The notes: generated from the sequence alone by a model not told the origin. A stretch of 64,000 nt of DNA from Anaerolineae bacterium (GCA_021463195.1 JAJTXZ010000002.1:62001-126000), one strand, 5' to 3'; counted from the first letter of the stretch, positions 17,025 through 24,960 are shown. Numbers and translations are program-made.

Positions 17025-17977
17025 ATTTTTTAATCACCGGCGGCGCGGGTTTCATTGGCACGGCGCTCGCAAATCAGCTCGTGCAAGCTGGGCATGGCGT
17101 GCGGGCGCTGGATGATTTGAGCGCGGGCGACTCACGCGGCTTGGACCCGCGCGTCGTTTTTGCGCGCGGCGATGCGCGCGATGTGCCAAAACTGTGGGGC
17201 TTGCTGCGCGATGTAGATTGTGTCTATCATCTCGCGGCGCGGGTTTCCGTCCCCGAATCGGTCCTTTATCCGGTTGAATACAACGCGGTGAATGTCGGCG
17301 GCGCGGTCGCGTTGATGACGGCGATGCGCGATGCGGGCGTGCGGCGCGTGATTCTCGCGTCGTCGGGCGCGGCGTATGGCGAACAAACGCGACAGCCCGT
17401 TTCCGAAAATGCGGTGATGCATCCGGTGACGCCGTATGCGGTGAGCAAACTTGCGGCGGAATATTATATGCACGCGATTGGCGCGCTGGCAGGCATCGAA
17501 ACGGTGGCGCTGCGAATTTTTAACGCGTACGGTCCGCAACAACAGCTGCCGCCCGCGCACGCGCCGGTCATTCCGCGTTTTTTGCAAGCCGCGTTGAATG
17601 GCAGTTCGCTGGTGATTTTTGGCGATGGCAATCAGGCGCGCGATTTTGTCTATATTGATGATATTGCGCGCGCGCTATGTTTGGCGGCGACCGCGCGCAA
17701 TGTCAATCGCGCGTGCGTCAATATCGGTTCGGGCGCGGCGACGACGATGAATCAACTGGTGGATGAAATCGAAACTCTGTTAGCGACGCGCGTGCATCGT
17801 CTGTATAATGACGAAGGGGGCGCGGGCGTTTCGCGTCTCGTCGCCGATATTTCCCTTGCCTCAAAGTTACTTGATTGGTCGCCGCGCGTCGCGTTGCGCC
17901 AAGGACTGGCGCAGATCCTCAAGCTCGATCCGCGTTTTCAAGCGCGCAGCGCGCAATCCCATGCCGCAACTCATTAA
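17021..17977 (+). CDS. NAD-dependent sugar epimerase/dehydratase (extended SDR, GalE-like)
   Basis: 318 residues. The NAD motif ITGGAGFIGTALANQL is at residues 4-19. The catalytic S...YxxxK appears as ASSGAAYGEQ and PYAVSKLAAEYYM; NAYGPQQQLPPAHAPVIPRF and GDGNQARDFVYIDDIARAL are typical of UDP-glucose 4-epimerase-like enzymes. It acts on nucleotide sugars in the cytoplasm; the exact sugar is not fixed by these motifs. Coupled to the upstream surface-protein gene by a 4-bp overlap and to the methyltransferase by a 17-bp overlap, suggesting a surface glycan role. Confidence 0.9.
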   Translation: MNFLITGGAGFIGTALANQLVQAGHGVRALDDLSAGDSRGLDPRVVFARGDARDVPKLWGLLRDVDCVYHLAARVSVPESVLYPVEYNAVNVGGAVALMTAMRDAGVRRVILASSGAAYGEQTRQPVSENAVMHPVTPYAVSKLAAEYYMHAIGALAGIETVALRIFNAYGPQQQLPPAHAPVIPRFLQAALNGSSLVIFGDGNQARDFVYIDDIARALCLAATARNVNRACVNIGSGAATTMNQLVDEIETLLATRVHRLYNDEGGAGVSRLVADISLASKLLDWSPRVALRQGLAQILKLDPRFQARSAQSHAATH

Positions 17978-18692
17978 GTCCGACCCGTTTGCGGACGCGC
18001 TGGAACAGTTTTATGAAACGGGCAGCGCGTATTTGGAATTGTTGCGCGACGATGGCTATCACAACACGGAAGATGTTGGATGGTATTTCACCAGCTATCG
18101 CGATTTTTGGGCAATCGAAAAACCCGCGTTGAAATTCGCGCGCGGGCGCGTGCTGGATGTGGGCTGCGGCGCGGGACGCATGACGTTGTATTTGCAGCGC
18201 AAGGGCTTGGCTGTCACCGCGCTAGATAATTCGCCGCGTGTCGCCGCGCTTGCCCGCGCGCGCGGCGCGCGCGATGTGCGCGTCGCGTCAGCGTGCGAAC
18301 GATTGCCTTTCGCGCGCGCGGAATTCGAGACGATTCTGTTGTTTGGCAACAATCTGGGCGTTTGCGGCAGCCGCGCGGGTTTGGAAAAAATGCTGCGCGA
18401 ATTTGCGCGCGTGACGAACAAGCGCGCGCGTATTTTGACGACGACGCGCGCGCCGGGGATGTTCAATCCAAAACATCGCGTCTATTGGGAACAGCGGTTG
18501 AAACGCGGTCAGGCATTCGGCGTCGCGCGCTTGCGTTTGAAATTTGGCGCGAGCGAAAAAGAGATAGATTGGTTTTGGATTGCGCCCGCCGCGTTAATGG
18601 AATTGGCGTGGAAGTGCGGTTGGCGCATGGCGGAAATTTTTGGCGACGGACGCGCAGAGGAAGGTTACAGCGCGGTATTGGAAAAACGTTGA
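17961..18692 (+). CDS. class I SAM-dependent methyltransferase
   Basis: 243 residues from ATG 17961. SAM motif I is VLDVGCGAGRMTLYLQRKGL, followed by ALDNSPRVAALARARG, ACERLPFA and TILLFGNNLGVCG (motif II region). This is the Methyltransf_11/25 type, with a small-molecule or cell-envelope target that cannot be named. The stop codon TGA is the first base of a palindromic element (copy C), which may end the transcript of this four-gene unit. Confidence 0.85.
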   Translation: MPQLIKSDPFADALEQFYETGSAYLELLRDDGYHNTEDVGWYFTSYRDFWAIEKPALKFARGRVLDVGCGAGRMTLYLQRKGLAVTALDNSPRVAALARARGARDVRVASACERLPFARAEFETILLFGNNLGVCGSRAGLEKMLREFARVTNKRARILTTTRAPGMFNPKHRVYWEQRLKRGQAFGVARLRLKFGASEKEIDWFWIAPAALMELAWKCGWRMAEIFGDGRAEEGYSAVLEKR

Positions 18693-18791
18693 GCTAGACC
18701 GGTTTCCGATTTGATTTAGGGGACAGACCCTTTGGGTTTTCGAAAACCCAAAGGGTCTTTTTACTGTAGCCCAAACAGGAATTCGCGCTAG
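18692..18791. repeat. dispersed palindromic element, copy C
   Basis: The core hairpin at about 18734-18768 carries AGACCCTTTGGGTTTTCG and its complement, followed by a short T run. The whole 100-bp unit is the reverse complement of copy A with few differences, including the TAGACC-GTTTCCGATTTG and CAAACAGGAATTCGC borders. It directly follows the methyltransferase stop. Confidence 0.85.
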
Positions 18792-18810
18792 ATGGTCGCT
18801 GGCGCGCGTA

Positions 18811-19059
18811 TTATTCTGTCGGCGGCGCGTCGGCGGCGGTATTTTTTTGCAGCAGCGCGCGCGCGGCGGCTTGGTCTTGAGGCGCGACGAGGATACGAAA
18901 TAATCCCAATCCGTCCGTGACAAAGCCGAGCGTTCCCATCGCTTCGTTTTGAAAAATCGCGCGAATGCCTGCCGCTTCCAATTTGCCGCGAATCACTTGC
19001 GCTTCGAGTTCGCCCCACGCGCGATAAACTTCGACCGGAATAATTTCAGCCATTTTCAT
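18811..19059 (-). CDS. DUF2007-type putative signal-transducing protein
   Basis: 82 residues. EVYRAWGELEAQVIRGKLEA and AGIRAIFQNEAMGT followed by RILVAPQDQAAARALL match the small DUF2007 (ferredoxin-like) proteins, which read V-Y-x-A-x3-EA-x2-I-x-G-x-LE. Known members are thought to sense or bind small ligands; function is open. It overlaps the end of trmI by 14 bp and is probably co-translated. Confidence 0.7.
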   Translation of the reverse strand: MKMAEIIPVEVYRAWGELEAQVIRGKLEAAGIRAIFQNEAMGTLGFVTDGLGLFRILVAPQDQAAARALLQKNTAADAPPTE

Positions 19060-19939
19060 CCGTTCCTTGCGTTTGCGTCGCCGCGCGCTCGGCTGTCGCT
19101 TGTTTGAGCGCGCTCCGCTGTTTTTGAAAAAATTTCGCTTCGCGTTTTGTGCGTAGCGGCGTCACGGACGCGGCTACAGGGCGCGCGGCGAGAATAAAGC
19201 CGGTGTGCGCGACCATACGGTCGTCGGGACGCAGACGTTCAGCATTGATTTTATATTTGCGCTGCAACAATTCGCTCACTTCGATTTCGACCCAGTTGCT
19301 CATGCGTTCCATTTCCGCCAACATCTCGCTCACTTGATTTGTCGTTGGCACGAGCGAACCGAAAAAGCCGCCGGGCTTGAGCGCCGCGTGCGCTTGCGCG
19401 AGAAAGAGCCACGGCTCGCGCACGTCGAGAAATAACGCGTCCGCGTTGCGTTCGTCAAAGCCCATGCGGATGTCGCGCTCGCGAAATTCCACATACGGCG
19501 TCAATTTGGCGCGCGCGATATTTTTGCGCGCGTTGGCTTGATGTTCCGCGCGTTCTTCGTACGTATACACTTTGCCGTCTGGTTGAACCGTTTGCGCGAG
19601 CGCCAAAGTCATTGCGCCGCTGCCGGTGCCCGCTTCCACGACGCGCATGCCCGGATGAATGTTCATTTTTAAAAGCAAATAGCCGATTTCTTTGGGATAG
19701 ACGATTTGCGTGGCGCGGCTGACATGCATGATGAGATCGAGCGTAGACGGTTCGAGCAAAATATAACTTTCGCCCAACTGCGTTGGCACGCGCGCGCCGT
19801 ATTCGTATTCCAACAGCGTTTCGTGTTTGATGAAACCGAGATGCGAGTCAAGGCGGACGTTGGGCGTGAGGCGCGTGACAATTCGTTTGCCTTCGGGATC
19901 GAGCAAGAGAATCATGTCGCCGAATTGAGGTTTACGCAT
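19046..19939 (-). CDS. trmI: tRNA (adenine-N1)-methyltransferase
   Basis: 297 residues from ATG 19939. N-terminal GDMILLLDPEGKRIVT is the small beta domain of TrmI. The catalytic domain has YPKEIGYLLLKMNIHPGMRV, VEAGTGSGAMTLALA (SAM motif I), YTYEERAEHQANARKNIAR, DALFLDVREPWLFL and GGFFGSLVPTTNQV. It makes m1A58 in the T loop of tRNA. The C-terminal ~45 residues are basic and low complexity. Divergent from the PucR-like regulator across a 39-bp gap. Confidence 0.92.
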   Translation of the reverse strand: MRKPQFGDMILLLDPEGKRIVTRLTPNVRLDSHLGFIKHETLLEYEYGARVPTQLGESYILLEPSTLDLIMHVSRATQIVYPKEIGYLLLKMNIHPGMRVVEAGTGSGAMTLALAQTVQPDGKVYTYEERAEHQANARKNIARAKLTPYVEFRERDIRMGFDERNADALFLDVREPWLFLAQAHAALKPGGFFGSLVPTTNQVSEMLAEMERMSNWVEIEVSELLQRKYKINAERLRPDDRMVAHTGFILAARPVAASVTPLRTKREAKFFQKQRSALKQATAERAATQTQGTDENG

Positions 19940-19978
19940 GTTTGAGATTATACAATAGTTGTGGTACCATTTTTGCCA

Positions 19979-21229
19979 ATGGATAAATCGAACGAGGTTG
20001 CGCTGTGGACGGACCAAATTGAAATTTATCAGCGGCTCGCGCGTCTTTCCGCCGACGATTTGGGCATCGAGCAGTTAGCGCGCGCGCTCGCGCAGTTTTC
20101 GCGACACGCGGTTTTAATTCAAGACAAACGCTTGCAATATCTCGCGCAAGTTCCGATTGGCGAATTGACAAATTGGGCGGACATTTTGGACGCGCTGCAG
20201 CTGTCCGCGTATTTGCCGCCGGAACTGCACGACCGCAAGCAAGCGCATTTGGTGCAGGAACCGATTACGCAAGTTTTTGAAACGTGCGCGCGTCTCGTGA
20301 TGCCGATTGTGACGCGCAATGTCGCGCGCGGTTATCTTTCGCTCATTTCAAAAAACAGCAAGTTCACCGCGCGCGATCGCGTAATCGCCGCGCAGGGCGC
20401 GCTGGTCGCCGCGATGGAAATGGCAAAGGTGAAAGCGGTGAGCGTCGCCGAAAAAAAATTGCGCGGCGATTTGATTCAAGCGGTGTTGGCGCAAGCCATT
20501 ACTGAAGCGGATGCGATGGGCTGGGCGGAACGCGCGGATTTTCGCAAAACGGGTCCGTTTGTGTTGCTTACGATGCAATGGTTGGGGCGTGAGACGCCTT
20601 CACTGCGGCGTTTGGAAACGATTGTGAGCAGTCAAGTGAAACGGCAGCGCGGCCGCGTCTTGTCGTCGGCGCGCGAAAATGAAATTGTCGCGTTGTATGC
20701 GGTCAACGCGGAACGCGGCACGAGCGAAGCGGAACAATGGGCGGCAACAATTTTGCAGTTGGCGCAAACGGAATTTCCACGCGCGCAGTTGGCGATTGGC
20801 ATCGGTCAGCCAATTGCGCGTTTATGTGACGCGCGCGTTTCATATCGCCAAGCCGCGCAGGCGATGAATTTGGAAGGGCGTTTGCGCCACAACCAACCGC
20901 AAGTGTTTGCGAATCTCGGCGTCTATCGTTTGCTGCTGCCGCTCGCGGAAACGGGCGAACTGCGCGCGTTCGCCAATCAAGTGTTGGGGAAACTGCTGTA
21001 TCAAGAACATTCCAAAGGGCAGTTGCTCGAAACGCTGCGCGTCTATTTTCAAAATCGCGGTAATGTGATGAAAACGGCGCGCGCGTTGTACATTCATCGC
21101 AACACCTTGCTCTATCGGCTCGAACGCATCCGCGAATTGGGCGGATTCGATTTGGATGACGCGGAGACGCGTTTACGTTTGCAACTGGCGCTGCGCGCGG
21201 ATGAATTGACGCGCGTAGAGTCTGAATAA
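19979..21229 (+). CDS. PucR/CdaR-type transcriptional regulator
   Basis: 416 residues from ATG 19979 (GTG at 19961 is an alternative). The middle holds a GAF-like/GGDEF-like region (IVALYAVNAERGTSE). The C-terminus has the HTH_30 domain FQNRGNVMKTARALYIHRNT followed by LLYRLERIRELGGFDLDDAE, diagnostic of PucR/CdaR/SdaR regulators. They bind DNA through the C-terminal helix-turn-helix and respond to a metabolite. No regulated catabolic genes are adjacent, so the ligand is unknown. Confidence 0.85.
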   Translation: MDKSNEVALWTDQIEIYQRLARLSADDLGIEQLARALAQFSRHAVLIQDKRLQYLAQVPIGELTNWADILDALQLSAYLPPELHDRKQAHLVQEPITQVFETCARLVMPIVTRNVARGYLSLISKNSKFTARDRVIAAQGALVAAMEMAKVKAVSVAEKKLRGDLIQAVLAQAITEADAMGWAERADFRKTGPFVLLTMQWLGRETPSLRRLETIVSSQVKRQRGRVLSSARENEIVALYAVNAERGTSEAEQWAATILQLAQTEFPRAQLAIGIGQPIARLCDARVSYRQAAQAMNLEGRLRHNQPQVFANLGVYRLLLPLAETGELRAFANQVLGKLLYQEHSKGQLLETLRVYFQNRGNVMKTARALYIHRNTLLYRLERIRELGGFDLDDAETRLRLQLALRADELTRVESE

Positions 21230-21271
21230 ACGCATTCGTGCTATAATTTTTGTACCCGGAGTCATCATTGT

Positions 21272-21538
21272 ATGCCTAGCATCTTTCGTGAAAAGGGATA
21301 TCGCTTTTATTTTTATGAGGCGGACCTTGATGAACCAATTCACGTTCATGTCGCGAAATCGGGCAGGCATGCCAAGATTTGGGTTCAACCAATCCGCGTC
21401 GCAATAGTAGGGGGTTTTAAACGCCATGAGTTATCCGAAATTCAAAGAATTACGCGCAGGCGAAGCAGCGAAATCAATGCCGCGTGGCGCGATGAGCAAA
21501 ATAAGCGGCAATCTCGCTCTGGTAAAGATCGCAATTGA
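21272..21538 (+). CDS. DUF4160 family small protein
   Basis: 88 residues. MPSIFREKGYRFYFYEADLD, EPIHVHVAKSGRHAKIW and FKRHELSEIQRI match DUF4160 (usually M-P-x-I-x-R-x-x-G-Y-R-F-F-F-Y ... E-P-P-H-I-H-V). These genes often travel as two-gene modules with small DNA-binding-like partners. A TATAAT lies 24 bp upstream of the start and CCGGAG precedes ATG. Confidence 0.75.
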   Translation: MPSIFREKGYRFYFYEADLDEPIHVHVAKSGRHAKIWVQPIRVAIVGGFKRHELSEIQRITRRRSSEINAAWRDEQNKRQSRSGKDRN

Positions 21539-21872
21539 TTCTGACTTTACTCCAATCGTGCCTGTATTGATTCCCCATGTTCGGGATGTACGCATCTTGG
21601 CGCATCAGCTTCATCGGGGCAAAAAAGATTGGCAAGGAATTGCGTTTGGTTGGGAAGCGGAATATCATGCCTCAAAGCAACAAAAACCACCACACTCGAA
21701 AATGGAGTTCACGCCTGCGGAATTTTGGATTGGCGATTCAACGATCTGGGGTTTTTCGATGATGTGGGAAGATGGTGATGAACAGCCACCAAGTGAATCT
21801 CTTTCGGATGAGAATATCGTCAAAAAAATTCAATGGGGTCGTTCCATCAAGCCACGGCTGTCATCGCGTTAA
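21477..21872 (+). CDS. hypothetical protein overlapping the DUF4160 gene
   Basis: 131 residues if started at ATG 21477 (21492 also possible). LVKIAIDSDFTPIVPVLIPH, DWQGIAFGWEAEYHASKQ and EFTPAEFWIGDSTIWGFSMM look like real protein with aromatic-rich strands, but I recognise no family. It overlaps the DUF4160 frame by about 60 bp, as coupled small modules often do. Coding status moderately sure. Confidence 0.5.
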   Translation: MPRGAMSKISGNLALVKIAIDSDFTPIVPVLIPHVRDVRILAHQLHRGKKDWQGIAFGWEAEYHASKQQKPPHSKMEFTPAEFWIGDSTIWGFSMMWEDGDEQPPSESLSDENIVKKIQWGRSIKPRLSSR

Positions 21873-21967
21873 TCTTTCTAACTCGGCTTCCATGATGTAC
21901 ACATTGCACAAAGGAGAATGGCGCGAAATCAGATAATTCGCATGATGCAAGCATTTGTGTAATCTGT

Positions 21968-21973
21968 TACAAT
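21968..21973 (+). promoter_or_regulatory. candidate -10 element of the ilv-leu transcript
   Basis: TACAAT at 21968-21973 with only a weak -35 (ATGCAA, 21945-21950). It would start RNA near 21980, at or 2 nt before the leader-peptide ATG, which has no ribosome site. Confidence 0.4.
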
Positions 21974-21981
21974 CTCTTCTA

Positions 21982-22101
21982 ATGTTATCGCTCGGCATTA
22001 TTATCGTCGTCAGCATTATTAGCCTTGTTGAGGTCATCGTCCTTAGCAACAGGCGTAATATGGTTTTGGCGAACATCGGGAACCGCCCCCGACGACGATA
22101 A
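21982..22101 (+). CDS. branched-chain amino acid attenuator leader peptide
   Basis: A 39-codon frame, ATG 21982 to TAA 22101. Codons 2-21 read L-S-L-G-I-I-I-V-V-S-I-I-S-L-V-E-V-I-V-L: 15 of the first 21 residues are Leu, Ile or Val, the three products of the genes downstream. The frame ends in Arg-Pro-Arg-Arg-Arg. It is followed 24 nt later by a Rho-independent terminator. No ribosome site precedes the ATG; with the candidate -10 just upstream the message may be leaderless. The sequence matches the logic of ilv leader peptides: ribosome stalling at scarce Ile/Val/Leu codons would favour an antiterminator. A small membrane peptide is the alternative, made unlikely by position. Confidence 0.8.
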   Translation: MLSLGIIIVVSIISLVEVIVLSNRRNMVLANIGNRPRRR

Positions 22102-22125
22102 GCGAGCGAACGACGCAGCGAATCG

Positions 22126-22157
22126 AACCCGCCTGAACCAACAGGCGGTTTTTTTTT
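22126..22157 (+). terminator. attenuator terminator of the ilv-leu cluster
   Basis: CCGCCTG (22129-22135), loop AACCAA, CAGGCGG (22142-22148), then nine T. The hexamer CAGGCG also occurs inside the leader peptide gene (22050-22055), so it can pair with the 5' arm (22130-22135) instead and block the terminator. A second upstream pairing, TCGTCGTC (21994-22001) with GACGACGA (22091-22098), is also possible. Confidence 0.85.
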
Positions 22158-22221
22158 GTTTTGCGGCGGCAAACGTTGACAGCAGCGGCGAATTTTCAAA
22201 TTCAGCAGCCCTTCAATGTCG

Positions 22222-22248
22222 AAGGTAGGCGATTATGCCTACCTTTTT
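22222..22248 (+). terminator. second terminator-like hairpin in the ilv leader
   Basis: AAGGTAGGC (22222-22230), six-base loop, GCCTACCTT (22237-22245) and a further T run. It lies between the first terminator and the small ORF at 22274; it may be a second attenuation point or may merely insulate that ORF. Confidence 0.65.
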
Positions 22249-22273
22249 GTTTTGCTCCAAAAGGAGGAGCGCA

Positions 22274-22504
22274 ATGTTTCATTCACGTTATTCAGAGATG
22301 GAAATGGACCAATGGCAGGATGCGTGCGCGGAATCGGCTCGCGCCAAGCATGACGCGACGCGTCATCATGGCGCGCGCGCGGCGATGGCAAAGGGTCAAG
22401 CGGACAAAAATATGACGCGCAGCGCCGCTGCCGCAATGCCGACGGAATTGCCCCAGCACGACGATTGGGCGAGCGAATGTTTGTTTGACTGTTACAACGG
22501 TTGA
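22274..22504 (+). CDS. small hypothetical protein in the ilv leader region
   Basis: 76 residues. An excellent ribosome site AAAGGAGGA sits 6-7 nt ahead of ATG 22274, better than that of most genes here. The sequence is hydrophilic, rich in Ala, His, Met and Asp (MEMDQWQDACAESARAKHDA, ATRHHGARAAMAKGQADKN) and ends DDWASECLFDCYNG with two Cys. No family recognised. It lies between the attenuator and ilvB, so it is made only when attenuation is relieved. It could be a regulatory or metal-binding peptide. Confidence 0.55.
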   Translation: MFHSRYSEMEMDQWQDACAESARAKHDATRHHGARAAMAKGQADKNMTRSAAAAMPTELPQHDDWASECLFDCYNG

Positions 22505-22525
22505 CGGACGTTCGGTCGCCCTTTA

Positions 22526-22612
22526 TTTTCGATTTATGATTTGTGATTTCTGATTTGCGAACGCACCGCATAAAAATCATAAATCGAAAATCCGAAATCA
22601 TAAATTCGAAAC
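22526..22612. repeat. self-complementary quasi-repeat spacer 1 (before ilvB)
   Basis: Built on the word GATTT(A/G)TGATTT. TTTTCGATTTATGATTT (22526-22542) is a perfect 17-bp match to AAATCATAAATCGAAAA (22574-22590), with further weaker copies on both arms. It forms a long hairpin 30 bp before ilvB. Confidence 0.85.
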
Positions 22613-22622
22613 GGAGTTACTC

Positions 22623-24326
22623 ATGCCCAAATTAGCAGGCGCGCAGATTTTGTGGGAATGTTTGGTCCGCGAAGGCGTGGACACGGTGTTTGGTTATCCG
22701 GGCGGCGCGATTTTGCCGTCGTACGACGCGATGCTGCAATATCCAATTCATCATGTGCTGGTGCGGCACGAGCAGGGCGCGTCGCACATGGCGGATGGTT
22801 ACGCGCGCGCGTCGGGACGCGTCGGCGTTTGCGTCGGCACGAGCGGACCTGCCGCGACGAATATGGTCACGGGGCTCGCGACAGCGATGATGGATTCTAT
22901 TCCAGTGGTCGCCATCACCGGCCAAGTCGGCACCAAAGTGATTGGCAGCGACGCGTTTCAGGAGACGGATGTGACAGGCGTTACGCTGCCGGTCACAAAG
23001 CATAATTATCTCGTGACACACGTTGAAGATTTGGCGGAAACGATTCGCGAGGCGTTTTATATCGCGCGGCACGGGCGCCCGGGCCCCGTGCTGATTGACA
23101 TTCCGAAAGATGTGCAGTTGGCGCAAACGGAATTTGAATATCCGACGCATCCGATTCATTTGCCGAACGAACGCTTGCTCGAAAAATACGTGCCGCAAGA
23201 ATATTTTGCGCGCGCGGCGGAAATGATCGCGGCGGCGGAACGTCCGGTGATTCTCGCGGGACATGGCATTTTGTTGAGCGGCGCGATGGACGAGGTGATG
23301 GAGTTTGCGGAAAAGACCAATACGCCGATCGCGCTGACGCTGCTCGGCATCGGCGGTTTTCCCGCGGAGCATCCGTTGTGTCTTGGCATGATGGGGATGC
23401 ACGGCGGCGTGTATGTGAACGAAGCGATTCAAAATGCGGACCTGCTGCTGGCGATGGGAATGCGTTTTGACGACCGCGTGACCGGCACGTTGAAAACGTA
23501 TTCGCCGCATTCCAAAAAAATCCATTTCGAAATTGACCCGACGGAAATCAACAAGAACGTCAAGGTGGATTTGCCGCTGTTGGGCGATTTAAAAGAATCG
23601 CTAACCAAGTTGAATCCACTGGTGCGCGCGAAACGCCATGACGCGTGGTGGGAACATTTGCGCCGCGCGATGCAAGCGGATCCGATTCGCGATGTGTTGG
23701 ATTGGGAATCGCCCGATGGTTTGATGAGCGAACATGTGGTTCACGATATTTGGACCGCCACGCAGGGCGACGCGATTGTCGTGACTGATGTGGGGCAGCA
23801 TCAAATGTGGGAAGTGCAATATTACTTGCACAATAAACCGCACACGCTCATCACCAGCGGCGGACTCGGCACGATGGGTTTCGCGCTGCCCGCCGCGATT
23901 GGCGCGAAATTCGCGCAGCCCGACAAAGAGGTGTGGGTGATCGCGGGCGATGGCGGTTTTCAAATGACGATGGCGGAACTCGCGACCATCGTGCAGGAAA
24001 AAATAAAAATCAATGTCGCGATTTTGAACAACGGTTATCTCGGCATGGTGCGCCAATGGCAGGAATTTTTCTATGACGCGCGCTATTGCGCGACGCCGAT
24101 TTTTTCGCCCGATTTTGCCAAAGTCGCGGACGCGTATGGCATTCCCGGTTATGTTGTGGAAAATCGCGATGACGTGATGCCGATTTTGGATGAGGTGCGC
24201 GCGTCGCCCGGACCTGCGGTGATTGAATTTCGCGTCAAGATGGAAGACGCGGTGTATCCGATGGTGCCCGCCGGCGCGAGTTTGCATGAAATGATTAAAC
24301 GGGAAAAAGTTCCGCAATCGGTTTAG
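22623..24326 (+). CDS. ilvB: acetolactate synthase, large (catalytic) subunit
   Basis: 567 residues, normal length. Residues follow the TPP-enzyme order: N-terminal GVDTVFGYPGGAILPSYDAM and VRHEQGASHMADGYARASGR (catalytic Glu in RHEQ); FAD region AMGMRFDDRVTGTL; TPP-binding GDGGFQMTMAELATIVQEKI followed by NVAILNNGYLGMVRQWQEFF. It condenses pyruvate to acetolactate, or pyruvate with 2-oxobutyrate, the first common step to Val, Leu and Ile. First enzyme gene after the attenuator; the regulatory subunit follows. Confidence 0.97.
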   Translation: MPKLAGAQILWECLVREGVDTVFGYPGGAILPSYDAMLQYPIHHVLVRHEQGASHMADGYARASGRVGVCVGTSGPAATNMVTGLATAMMDSIPVVAITGQVGTKVIGSDAFQETDVTGVTLPVTKHNYLVTHVEDLAETIREAFYIARHGRPGPVLIDIPKDVQLAQTEFEYPTHPIHLPNERLLEKYVPQEYFARAAEMIAAAERPVILAGHGILLSGAMDEVMEFAEKTNTPIALTLLGIGGFPAEHPLCLGMMGMHGGVYVNEAIQNADLLLAMGMRFDDRVTGTLKTYSPHSKKIHFEIDPTEINKNVKVDLPLLGDLKESLTKLNPLVRAKRHDAWWEHLRRAMQADPIRDVLDWESPDGLMSEHVVHDIWTATQGDAIVVTDVGQHQMWEVQYYLHNKPHTLITSGGLGTMGFALPAAIGAKFAQPDKEVWVIAGDGGFQMTMAELATIVQEKIKINVAILNNGYLGMVRQWQEFFYDARYCATPIFSPDFAKVADAYGIPGYVVENRDDVMPILDEVRASPGPAVIEFRVKMEDAVYPMVPAGASLHEMIKREKVPQSV

Positions 24327-24330
24327 ATAA

Positions 24331-24385
24331 AGTAGCAAGTAGTAGGTAGTAGGGTCTCCCTGCTGTGTGCTACCTGATACCTGAC
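24331..24385. repeat. self-complementary quasi-repeat spacer 2 (ilvB-ilvN)
   Basis: Words AAGTAGTAGGTAGTAGGG then CCCTGCTG..GCTACCTGATACCTG: GTAGG repeats followed by their complement CCTAC-type copies, giving an imperfect hairpin that fills the gap. Confidence 0.7.
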
Positions 24386-24394
24386 ACATAAAAC

Positions 24395-24958
24395 ATGAAA
24401 CATACTCTAGTCGCTCTCGTTCAAGACAAACCCGGCGTGCTGAATCGCGTCGCATCGTTGTTTCGCCGCCGCGCGTTTAATATCGAATCGCTGACGGTCG
24501 GACACACCGATCAGCCGCATGTTTCGCGCATGACGATTGTGATTGATTCCGACAACACGAGCGCGCAGCTCGTCGAAGCGAATCTGGCGAAATTGGTGAA
24601 CGTGATTGATATTCAAGATGTCACGCAGCAAGAAACGATTTCGCGCGATTTGGCGTTGATTAAAGTGCGCGTGGACGCGGCGGGACGCGCGGAAATCGCG
24701 CAGCTCGCGGAAATTTTTCGCGCGAAAATTGTGGACGTGGCAAATGATTCCGTCGTCGTCGAAGCCACCGGCGATGAAGACAAAATTGACGGACTCGTCG
24801 AATTGCTGCGTCCCAAAGGAATTTTGGAAATGGTGCGTACCGGACGGATTGCGATGGTGCGCGGCAATCAGGCGCGCAAGAATACGAACGGTCATTACAA
24901 CGGCAATGGCAACGGCAACGGACATGTCGCGCGTGATGTGGGCGTGAGTTCGGTGTAG
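24395..24958 (+). CDS. ilvN: acetolactate synthase, small (regulatory) subunit
   Basis: 187 residues. The ACT domain starts TLVALVQDKPGVLNRVASLF followed by RRRAFNIESLTVGHT, the standard IlvN/IlvH beginning. The second half has RDLALIKVRVDAAGRAEIAQ and FRAKIVDVANDSVVVEATG. It binds valine-type effectors and tunes IlvB. The last ~30 residues (NTNGHYNGNGNGNGHV) are an Asn/Gly-rich tail not typical of the family, possibly from repeat growth in the DNA. Confidence 0.94.
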   Translation: MKHTLVALVQDKPGVLNRVASLFRRRAFNIESLTVGHTDQPHVSRMTIVIDSDNTSAQLVEANLAKLVNVIDIQDVTQQETISRDLALIKVRVDAAGRAEIAQLAEIFRAKIVDVANDSVVVEATGDEDKIDGLVELLRPKGILEMVRTGRIAMVRGNQARKNTNGHYNGNGNGNGHVARDVGVSSV

Positions 24959-24960
24959 CA

